Below, piece by piece: positions 33,083 to 39,716 of a stretch of DNA of 39,716 bases. Under the pieces are notes generated by a model. That model did not search any database, was not told the DNA's origin, and was given only the letters and a program-made list of their open reading frames with translations. The position numbers and the translations under genes were made by a program. Source of the stretch: an uncultured Oscillospiraceae bacterium (GTDB lineage: Bacteria > Bacillota > Clostridia > Oscillospirales > Oscillospiraceae); contig CAJUKT010000004.1 in assembly GCA_910587255.1 (NCBI GenBank), forward strand, positions 1-39,716. Reading direction: 5' to 3'. How positions within the stretch are numbered: position 1 is the stretch's first letter; every line of letters starts with the position of its first letter.

Positions 33083-33928
33083 ATGGTAAAAGCGGTACAG
33101 CAGTTTATGCTGGGCACGGTGATGAACACCGAGGAGCAGGCGGCGGACACCATGGCGAACATGAAAGCGGCGGGCTATGACGGCATTGAGCTGTGCGGCT
33201 TTATGCTCCACCCCAGCTCCCTCATGGTGCGGCTGATGACGAAGGCCGCGGGTATGCCGGTGGGCAGGGGCGGCAGGCTCCCCTGGCCCCGGCTGGTGAA
33301 GGACAGCGGTCTGAAGGTGGTCTCCCTCCACTGCGACCTGGGCAGCGTGGAGCGCAGCCCCGCCGCCGTGGCCGGAGAGGCCCTGAGCTTCGGCACGGAC
33401 AAAATCGTCATCACCGGTATGTACCGCTTCCCCTACGGGGAGGCGGAGGCGGTGAAGGAGCTGGCGGCGCGGCTCAACCGGGCCGGGGCAGCGCTGAAGC
33501 AGGAGGGCGTGTCCCTGCTCTACCACAACCACAACTGCGAGTTCCTGCGCCTGGCCCCCGGGACGAACGGGTATGACATCCTGCTGGCGGAGACCGACCC
33601 GGAGTATGTCAATTTCGAGTTCGACAGCTACTGGTGCGCCGACGCCGGGGCCGGCCCGCTGGGGGTGATGGACGCGTTGGGGAGCCGGATGAAGCTGTGG
33701 CACATCAACGACCGGGGGACGCGGCAGTCAGGGCCATGCATGACCCCCATCCTGAAAAGCGACAGCATGGAGCTGGGTACGGGCTCCATGCCTCTGGACG
33801 CCCTGTGTGAAAAGGCCCGGGACGCCGGGGTGGAGGCGGTAATTCTGGAGAGCCACCGCAACTGGATTGACAAGAGCCCGGTGAAGAGCTTCCAGCTGAG
33901 CGCGGAGTATCTGAATGAAAAATTTTAG
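33083..33928 (+). CDS. Sugar phosphate isomerase/epimerase (xylose isomerase-like TIM barrel)
   Basis: AP_endonuc_2/xylose-isomerase-like TIM barrel, 281 residues. Metal-site candidates follow the family pattern: Glu in GYDGIELCGF, His/Glu in LLYHNHNCEF, Glu/Asp in YVNFEFDSYW, His/Asp in LWHINDRG and Glu in VILESHRNW. Members act as sugar isomerases or epimerases, or as partners of dehydrogenases in 3-keto-glycoside breakdown. ATG 33083 is preferred over ATG 33080 for spacing from AAGGTG; the gene starts directly after the GH2 stop, so translation is coupled. In this operon it might epimerise a sugar freed by the glycosidases or serve a keto-glycoside route. Function remains open. Confidence 0.8.
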   Translation: MVKAVQQFMLGTVMNTEEQAADTMANMKAAGYDGIELCGFMLHPSSLMVRLMTKAAGMPVGRGGRLPWPRLVKDSGLKVVSLHCDLGSVERSPAAVAGEALSFGTDKIVITGMYRFPYGEAEAVKELAARLNRAGAALKQEGVSLLYHNHNCEFLRLAPGTNGYDILLAETDPEYVNFEFDSYWCADAGAGPLGVMDALGSRMKLWHINDRGTRQSGPCMTPILKSDSMELGTGSMPLDALCEKARDAGVEAVILESHRNWIDKSPVKSFQLSAEYLNEKF

Positions 33929-33934
33929 CAGCTT

Positions 33935-33960
33935 TCTCCGCCCCCTGACTGGGGCGGAGA
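33935..33960 (+). other. Intercistronic hairpin before the rhamnosidase gene
   Basis: Perfect 10-bp stem TCTCCGCCCC/GGGGCGGAGA with a 6-base loop, 6 bases after the upstream stop and 14 before the GAGGAGG of the next gene. No T-run; may set the relative expression of the two cistrons. Confidence 0.5.
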
Positions 33961-33987
33961 ACATAGATTTGACGAGGAGGAACCGCC

Positions 33988-36222
33988 ATGTATGCGGAAT
34001 TGAGAGACCGCTTTATCCAGGCGGACCGGCCCTTCGCGGAGGGCGCGGTGGACGTATTCCAGCAGCGCTTCACCGTGGGGGAGGTGAAAACCGCCAGCCT
34101 GGCCATCACGGCCCTGGGTGTGTACGAGGCGGAGCTGAACGGCAAAAAGGTGGGGGACATCCTGTTCGCCCCCGGCTACACCTACTACCACCGCCAGCTC
34201 CAGGCCCAGACCTACGGCGTGGCGGAGCTGCTGGTTCCGGGGAAGAACGTTCTGCGGGTGTACCTGGGCCAGGGCTGGTACTGTGGACGCTACACCTTTG
34301 ACAACAAGTGCCAGATCTACGGGGAGCACTCCGCCGTGTCCTGGGTGCTGACGGCGGACGGAGCGCCCGTCGCCCACAGCAGGGGGGACGTGTCCCTGAT
34401 GGAAAGCCCTTACGAATACGCGGGGCTGTACGACGGCGAGATCTACCACGCCGGGCCGCTGAAGCCCGGCGGGATGAAGGCCGTGCCCTATGCGGGCAGG
34501 CTGCCGGAGGCCATTGAGGACGGCGTCCTCTACACCAAGGTACAGGAGGAGGTGCCGGTGAAGTCTGCGGTCAAACGGGGAGACGTGACCATCCTGGACT
34601 TCGGGCAGAACTTCGCCGGGTTCGTGGAAATCGACCCGGCGTACATGGAAGGGGACACCCTCAAGCTGCGCCACGGGGAGATTTTGAACGCCGACGGCAG
34701 CCTGTACACCACCAATCTCCGCAAGGCCAAGGCGGAGCTCGTTTACCACAGGGGAGACGAGGCCGTGAAATACCGCCCCAAATTCACCTTCATGGGCTTT
34801 CGCTACGCGGAGCTGTCCGGGGTGGAGTACGTCCCCGGCCTGCTCACCGCCTACGCCGTCCACAGCGAGATGGAGCGAACCGGCTTCTTCACCTGCGCAA
34901 ACCAGAAGGTGGAGCAGCTCTACCGCAACCAGGTGTGGGGCCAGCGCAGCAACTATTTGGAGGTGCCCACCGACTGCCCCCAGCGGGACGAGCGGATGGG
35001 CTATACCGGGGACGGCCATGTGTTTGCCCGCACCGGGGCCTATAACTACGACACCGAGGCGTTCTTGGCCAAGTTCCTCAAGGATATCCGCTATACCCAG
35101 ATGGACAATGCCGAGGGCTATGTGGCCCCGGTGGTGCCCGCCCGGGGGCCGGAGGGCATCGGCTTCATGTCCATGCTGGGCTGGGGGAACGCGGTGACCA
35201 TCCTGCCCTGGATGATGTGGGAGCAGTTCGGCACGGACCGCTATTTGAAAGAGCAGTACGACAGCATGAAAGCACATGTGGAGTGCGAGATCCGGCACAT
35301 GGGCCCCGGCCCTATGGGCATGGGGCGGGACGGCCTGTGGGTCGGCCCCAGCCTGGGGGACTGGCTGGCCCCCGGCAAGGACACGGCCTATATGGCCATG
35401 CATAACGGCCCGGTGTCCAACGCCTTTATTGTCAACGACCTGCGTATCCTCTCCCAAACCGCCGGGATGCTGGGAAAGGGGGAGGACCAGGCCCGCTATG
35501 CCGCGCAGCTGGAAAAAACCGCCGCCGCCTATCTGGAGGCGTTCGTGGAGCCGGACGGCGCCATGAAGGACGACTACCAGGGGGCCTATGTGATGGCCCT
35601 GGAAATGGTGATCCCGGCGGGGCCGCTGTGGGATGCCTGCTTTGCCAAGCTGGTGGAAAAGCTGCGCGCGGAGGGGATGCAGACCGGCTTCTTCGCCACC
35701 CAGCATCTGCTCCCCCTGCTGGCGGACCACGGGGAGCAAAAGCTGGCCTTCGGCCTGCTGCTCAACGAGGAGTGCCCCGGCTGGCTCTATCAGGTGAACC
35801 GCGGGGCCACCACCACCTGGGAGCGCTGGGACGCCCTGCGGCCGGATGGGACGGTGAACGAGGAGAAAATGTCCGATGACAATATGGTGTCGTTCAACCA
35901 CTACTCCTTCGGCAGCGTAGGGGAGTTCTACTACCGCTATATCCTGGGCATCCAGCCTTTGGAGCCGGGGTACGCCAAAATCGCCCTGCGGCCCTTTGTG
36001 GACGCCCGCCTGGGGGCGGCGGAGGGCTGCTACCGCAGCCGGGCCGGGGAGATCAAATCGGCGTGGTATGTGGATGGGGAAACTGTGACGGTGCGCGTTA
36101 CCGTGCCCGCTCCCGCAGAGTTGATCCTGCCGGACGGGACGGCGCGGGAGTTGATGCCGGGGAGCTATGAATTTGAGAATATTCCGCTCGGAGGCGGCGG
36201 CTCCGGCCGCAGTCAGCGGTAA
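33988..36222 (+). CDS. Alpha-L-rhamnosidase (GH78)
   Basis: GH78 inverting rhamnosidase, 744 residues, cytoplasmic (no signal peptide). N-terminal beta domain about 1-150 (LGVYEAELNGKKVGDILFAP, YLGQGWYCGRY), concanavalin-like domain about 150-290, (alpha/alpha)6 barrel about 295-650, C-terminal beta domain after that. General acid Glu335 in VPTDCPQRDERMGYTGD, the family signature, and base Glu612 in TTTWERWD. It is shorter than many clostridial GH78 proteins because extra N-terminal modules are absent. GAGGAGG lies 7 bases before the ATG. It releases L-rhamnose for RhaA, RhaB and RhaD encoded directly downstream. Substrates may be plant rhamnoglucosides or pectic rhamnogalacturonan oligomers. 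Confidence 0.93.
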   Translation: MYAELRDRFIQADRPFAEGAVDVFQQRFTVGEVKTASLAITALGVYEAELNGKKVGDILFAPGYTYYHRQLQAQTYGVAELLVPGKNVLRVYLGQGWYCGRYTFDNKCQIYGEHSAVSWVLTADGAPVAHSRGDVSLMESPYEYAGLYDGEIYHAGPLKPGGMKAVPYAGRLPEAIEDGVLYTKVQEEVPVKSAVKRGDVTILDFGQNFAGFVEIDPAYMEGDTLKLRHGEILNADGSLYTTNLRKAKAELVYHRGDEAVKYRPKFTFMGFRYAELSGVEYVPGLLTAYAVHSEMERTGFFTCANQKVEQLYRNQVWGQRSNYLEVPTDCPQRDERMGYTGDGHVFARTGAYNYDTEAFLAKFLKDIRYTQMDNAEGYVAPVVPARGPEGIGFMSMLGWGNAVTILPWMMWEQFGTDRYLKEQYDSMKAHVECEIRHMGPGPMGMGRDGLWVGPSLGDWLAPGKDTAYMAMHNGPVSNAFIVNDLRILSQTAGMLGKGEDQARYAAQLEKTAAAYLEAFVEPDGAMKDDYQGAYVMALEMVIPAGPLWDACFAKLVEKLRAEGMQTGFFATQHLLPLLADHGEQKLAFGLLLNEECPGWLYQVNRGATTTWERWDALRPDGTVNEEKMSDDNMVSFNHYSFGSVGEFYYRYILGIQPLEPGYAKIALRPFVDARLGAAEGCYRSRAGEIKSAWYVDGETVTVRVTVPAPAELILPDGTARELMPGSYEFENIPLGGGGSGRSQR

Positions 36223-36276
36223 TACGCTGATTTCTTTGAGCAGCTGCCCAAAAAATCTTTCTTTTTGGAGAATGCT

Positions 36277-37557
36277 GTGATAAAATTATACCTATCTATC
36301 GACATCGGCGCGTCGTCGGGGCGGCACATCGTGGGCTGGCTGGAGGACGGCGCGCTCCAGACCAAGGAGGTCTACCGCTTCCCCAACGGGGTGACGGAGC
36401 GGGATGGCCGCCTCACCTGGGACATTGCGGAACTGATGTTTCACGTGAAACATGGCATCGACAAGGCGCTGGACGAGTTTGGCGCGCTGGTCAGCTTTTC
36501 CATCGACACATGGGGATGCGATTACGTTCTGCTCAGAGGGGACCAGGAGGTCTGGCCCTGCCACGCCTACCGGGACAATCGGACGGAGACGGTGATCCCG
36601 GCTGTCCACGAGAAAGTCCCGTTTGCGGAGCTCTACGCCCACACCGGCTGCCAGTTCCAGCCCTTCAACACTATCTATCAGCTGTGCGACGATCTGGGGC
36701 GGGGCCGCTTGGAGGGCGTGACGGACTTCCTCATGGCGCCGGAGTACCTGCTGTGGAAACTCACGGGGGTGAAGGCCAAGGAGTACACCAACGCCACCAC
36801 CACCGGGCTGGTGAACGCCCAAACCGGGGAATTTGATCTGGAGCTCACCGAAAAGCTGGGATTGCCCGCCCATCTGTTCCCCAGGCTGAGCCAGCCGGGG
36901 ACGGCTGTGGGCGAATACAAGGGGATCAAGGCTGTGCTGTGCGCCACCCACGACACCGCCTCCGCTGTAGAGGGCATTCCCATGGACGGGGAACAGCTCT
37001 ATATCTCCTCTGGGACGTGGTCGCTTCTGGGCGTGAAAACGCCCCGGCCCCGCACCGATGAAAAGAGCATGGCCGCCAACTACTCCAACGAGGGCGGGGT
37101 GGGCTGCAACCGCTATCAGAAGAACATCATGGGCATGTGGATGGTCAACCGCCTGCGTAGCGAGCTGTGCCCGGACAGGACCTTCCCGGAGATTGTGGCG
37201 GAAGCGGAGGCCAGCGCCTTTGATGGCACCGTGGACACCAACGCCCAAATTTTCCTGGCCCCGGAGAGTATGAAAGCGGCCTTTGACGCTTCGCTGGACA
37301 AAAAGACGGAGGCGGCGGGGGACTATTTCCGCTGTGCCTACCGCTCCCTGGCCCTGAGCTACCGGGATGCCATTCGGGAGTTGGAGGAAAACACAGGCCG
37401 TACTTACGACAAGCTCTACATCGTGGGCGGCGGGGCGAAAAACGGGTTCCTGAACCGCCTCACCGAGGAAGCCACGGGCAAAACCGTGATTGCCCTGCCC
37501 ATCGAGGCCACGGCGCTGGGTAATCTGAAAATCCAAATGGCGGCTTCTTTTACTTGA
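36277..37557 (+). CDS. rhaB: Rhamnulokinase, C-terminally short
   Basis: FGGY kinase that phosphorylates L-rhamnulose. RhaB signatures: LSIDIGASSGRHIVGWLEDG at the start, FSIDTWGCDYVLL, YRDNRT, ATHDTASAV, YISSGTWSLLGV and the ATP loop IVGGGAKNGFLNRL. GTG 36277 was chosen for GGAG 6 bases upstream; a TTG at 36265 is in frame but lies on the ribosome site. The protein is 426 residues, about 40 fewer than usual, and ends shortly after EATALGNLKIQM, where the last helices normally follow. The sequence after the stop is A/T-rich and has no frame continuing the family C terminus. Catalytic parts are intact, so activity may survive. Confidence 0.9.
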   Translation: MIKLYLSIDIGASSGRHIVGWLEDGALQTKEVYRFPNGVTERDGRLTWDIAELMFHVKHGIDKALDEFGALVSFSIDTWGCDYVLLRGDQEVWPCHAYRDNRTETVIPAVHEKVPFAELYAHTGCQFQPFNTIYQLCDDLGRGRLEGVTDFLMAPEYLLWKLTGVKAKEYTNATTTGLVNAQTGEFDLELTEKLGLPAHLFPRLSQPGTAVGEYKGIKAVLCATHDTASAVEGIPMDGEQLYISSGTWSLLGVKTPRPRTDEKSMAANYSNEGGVGCNRYQKNIMGMWMVNRLRSELCPDRTFPEIVAEAEASAFDGTVDTNAQIFLAPESMKAAFDASLDKKTEAAGDYFRCAYRSLALSYRDAIRELEENTGRTYDKLYIVGGGAKNGFLNRLTEEATGKTVIALPIEATALGNLKIQMAASFT

Positions 37558-37663
37558 AAGAAAAAAAGCAAAAAGAACTTTAATCCGCCACAAAAGCATT
37601 GCTGGCCTTCACGGTTTTGCCCGGCAACGGAATGTGGAGAATACTACAACAGGAGGAACTCAC

Positions 37664-38914
37664 GTGAGCTACGCAGAAGCAAAAGAGAAATACGCCGCTC
37701 TAGGCGTGGACGCGGACAGGGCACTGGAGACGCTGAACACCATCCCCGTGTCCCTCCACTGCTGGCAGGGCGACGATGTGCGGGGGTTCGACACCGACCC
37801 CAGCGCCCCCCTCACCGGCGGCATCCAGACCACGGGGAATTACCCCGGCCGGGCCCGCACCCCCCAGGAGCTGATGGCCGACCTGGACATGGTGCTGAAG
37901 CTGTGCCCCGGCCTGAAAAAGCTGAACCTCCACGCCAGCTACGCCATCTTCGGGCCCGGAGAGTGGGCCGGCCGGGACGCGCTGGAGCCCAAGCACTTCG
38001 CCCCCTGGGTGGAGTTCTGCAAGGCGCGGGGCCTGGGCTGCGACTTCAACCCCACCTTTTTCTCCCACCCCAAATGCGACCCGCTGACCCTGTCCTCCCC
38101 CAACGAGGAGACGCGCCGCTTCTGGATCGACCATGGGAAAGCCTGCATCCGCATCTCCCAGTACCTGGCGGAGCAGCTGGGCCAGCCCTGCGTGATGAAC
38201 ATCTGGACGGGGGACGGCTTCAAGGACATCCCCGGCGACCGCATGGAGCCCCGGGCGCGTTACCGCCAATCCATCGACGAAATCCTCTCCGAGCCCTACG
38301 ACTTCAAGCTGGTGAAGCCCTGCATTGAGAGCAAGGTATTTGGCATCGGGGTGGAGGCGTACACTGTGGGCAGCGCGGAGTTCGCCCTCTCCTACGCCGC
38401 CTTCAACCGGGACAAGTGCATCCCCCTGATGGACAACGGCCACTACCACCCCACCGAGGTGGTGAGCGATAAGATCCCGGCGCTGCTGGCCTTCTTCCCC
38501 GAGATCGCCCTCCACGTCACCCGGCCCATCCGCTGGGACAGCGACCATGTGGTGCTGTTCGACGACGAAACCCGCGAAATCTGCCGGGAGATTGTCCGCT
38601 GCGGCCCGGAGCGGGTGCACATCGCCCTGGACTACTTCGACGCCTCCATCAACCGCTTGGCGGCCTGGGCCACCGGCTTCCGAAACCTGCAAAAGGCCCT
38701 GCTGTTTGCCCTGCTCCAGCCGGTGGAAACGGAAAAAGCCCTTCAAGACGGCGGCAATTTTACCAAGCTCATGGTGCTCCAGGAGGAGCTGAAAACCGCC
38801 CCCTTCGGGGAAATCTGGGACGAATACTGCCGCCGGAGCGGCGTGCCGCTGGACGGCGCGTGGTTCCCCCTGGTGGAACAATACGAGGCTGACGTGCTCA
38901 GCAAGAGAGGTTGA
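37664..38914 (+). CDS. rhaA: L-rhamnose isomerase
   Basis: RhaA, 416 residues, the family length; interconverts L-rhamnose and L-rhamnulose with Mn2+. TIM-barrel signatures: SLHCWQGDDVRGFD near the N terminus, LNLHASYAIFG, CDFNPTFFSHP, VMNIWTGDGFKDIPGDR, the metal Glu in VEAYTVGSAEF, PLMDNGHYHPTE with Asp and His ligands, and LDYFDASINR at the C-terminal metal site. GTG 37664 has AGGAGG 7 bases upstream, better than the upstream in-frame GTG 37634. The spacer from rhaB (106 bases) is the largest inside the operon and A/T-rich. It is followed by rhaD after 5 bases. Confidence 0.95.
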   Translation: MSYAEAKEKYAALGVDADRALETLNTIPVSLHCWQGDDVRGFDTDPSAPLTGGIQTTGNYPGRARTPQELMADLDMVLKLCPGLKKLNLHASYAIFGPGEWAGRDALEPKHFAPWVEFCKARGLGCDFNPTFFSHPKCDPLTLSSPNEETRRFWIDHGKACIRISQYLAEQLGQPCVMNIWTGDGFKDIPGDRMEPRARYRQSIDEILSEPYDFKLVKPCIESKVFGIGVEAYTVGSAEFALSYAAFNRDKCIPLMDNGHYHPTEVVSDKIPALLAFFPEIALHVTRPIRWDSDHVVLFDDETREICREIVRCGPERVHIALDYFDASINRLAAWATGFRNLQKALLFALLQPVETEKALQDGGNFTKLMVLQEELKTAPFGEIWDEYCRRSGVPLDGAWFPLVEQYEADVLSKRG

Positions 38915-38919
38915 TTGTG

Positions 38920-39716
38920 ATGAAAAACATTTTGGAAGCGCCCTTTTTGGTGGAAATGGTGCGCACCTGCACCAACATGTACCAGCACGGCTGGGATGAG
39001 CGCAACGGCGGCAACATCAGCTGGCTGCTGGACGAGGCGGAGGTGGCGGAGTATCTGGACGTGAACGCGGTGCTCCGGGACATCCCCACCGGGTTTGAGG
39101 CCCCGGCGCTGGAGGGAAAGTATTTCCTGGTGACGGGGACGGGCAAATATTTCAAGAACGTGCAGTATGATCCGGCGGACAACCTGGGCCTCATCCATAT
39201 CACCGGCGGCGGCAGGAACGCCCAGCTTCTCTGGGGCTTCACCGGCGGCGGCAAGTTCACCTCCGAGTTCCCCGCCCACATGATGAGCCACGCCGCGCGC
39301 CTGTCCGTGGACCCGGCCAACCGCATCGTCATGCACTGCCACCCGGCTAACCTGCTGGCCATGACCTATGTCCACGACCTGGACAGCCGCTCCTTTACCC
39401 GCACCCTGTGGCAGATGTGCAGCGAATGCGTGGTGGTGTTCCCCGAGGGGGTGAACGTGCTGCCCTGGATGCTGTGCGGCACCAACGAGATCGGGCAGGC
39501 CACGGCGGAGCAGATGGGCACCGCCCGGCTGGTGGTGTGGTCCCAGCACGGCATCTACGGCGCAGGGAAGGATCTGGACGAGACCTTTGGGCTGATTGAG
39601 ACCGCCGAGAAGGCGGCGGAGATCTACATGAAGATCACCCACCTGCCGCTGAAAAACACCATCACCGATGAGCAGCTCCATCTCATGGAGGAGCGCTTCG
39701 GCGTCAAGGCCAGGGA
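38920..39716 (+). CDS. rhaD: Rhamnulose-1-phosphate aldolase, 3'-truncated by window end
   Basis: Class II aldolase, 265 codons visible, probably lacking only the last few residues. It cleaves L-rhamnulose-1-phosphate to DHAP and L-lactaldehyde. Zn ligands His139 and His141 (VMHCHPAN) and His210 (WSQHGIYG), with catalytic Glu116 (FTSEFPAH), closely match the E. coli numbering. Phosphate-binding GGNIS (30-34), TGTGKYF and TGGG motifs are present. ATG 38920 lies 5 bases after the rhaA stop, with AGAGAGG upstream; GTG 38917 is an alternative. It completes the rhaB-rhaA-rhaD order. Confidence 0.94.
   Translation, partial: MKNILEAPFLVEMVRTCTNMYQHGWDERNGGNISWLLDEAEVAEYLDVNAVLRDIPTGFEAPALEGKYFLVTGTGKYFKNVQYDPADNLGLIHITGGGRNAQLLWGFTGGGKFTSEFPAHMMSHAARLSVDPANRIVMHCHPANLLAMTYVHDLDSRSFTRTLWQMCSECVVVFPEGVNVLPWMLCGTNEIGQATAEQMGTARLVVWSQHGIYGAGKDLDETFGLIETAEKAAEIYMKITHLPLKNTITDEQLHLMEERFGVKAR

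Noticed and set aside
30875..33703. Very long open frame on the minus strand opposite the GH2 and TIM-barrel genes
   Set aside because: It has the His/Pro/Gly/Val-rich composition of an antisense shadow in GC-rich DNA, no ribosome site or known domain, and the plus strand has clear enzymes with catalytic motifs.

Overview
The window is GC-rich DNA that fits a gut Clostridia of the Oscillospiraceae type (Flavonifractor, Pseudoflavonifractor and Lawsonibacter relatives). The evidence is AGGAGG ribosome sites, split transketolase subunits, GPH sugar symporters without PTS, COG2407 isomerases and DUF4867. The genus is inferred from gene content only; no search was run.

Left block (1-16.0 kb, all + strand, very tight spacing): a pentose and pentosan operon. 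It holds two paralogous GH2 glycosidases (the first cut by the window edge), a GPH symporter, a GH43 enzyme, xylulokinase, a DUF4867 protein, a COG2407 L-fucose/L-arabinose-type isomerase, a second FGGY kinase, L-ribulose-5-phosphate 4-epimerase, both transketolase halves and mannonate dehydratase. Read together: oligosaccharide uptake, cytoplasmic cleavage, then arabinose/xylose to xylulose-5-P and the pentose phosphate pathway, plus one hexuronate step. No glycosidase in the window shows a signal peptide, so hydrolysis appears intracellular.

Scar and mobile segment (16.0-19.8 kb): just after uxuA lie a 5' stub of an SDR oxidoreductase and a deleted, frameshifted remnant of an FGGY kinase related to the intact one at 10.8 kb. 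Then come more A/T-rich genes: a winged-helix response regulator with a degenerate receiver, a sigma-region-4-like protein, an excisionase-like protein and a tyrosine integrase. The integrase sits beside the 3' end of tRNA-Val and is flanked by short repeats that look like recombinase or repressor sites.

Housekeeping core (19.8-24.6 kb): a minus-strand tRNA operon (Met-Glu-Val) with a near-consensus promoter, phosphate acetyltransferase (pta), a divergent XRE regulator and lepA. The 3' end of lepA (109 bp) is repeated 250 bp downstream, with four strong hairpins packed between the copies.

Right block (24.6 kb to end): a rhamnose/plant-glycoside locus. GH1 and GH43 genes run on the minus strand, divergent from a GPH symporter. 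An AraC regulator follows, divergent from a long + strand operon: GH2, a xylose-isomerase-like TIM barrel protein, a GH78 alpha-L-rhamnosidase, rhaB, rhaA and rhaD (cut by the window end). A shared GGGAYAAAAATT-like motif lies in both divergent control regions and may be the AraC operator. The block would import rhamnose-containing glycosides, cleave them inside the cell and degrade L-rhamnose to DHAP and lactaldehyde.
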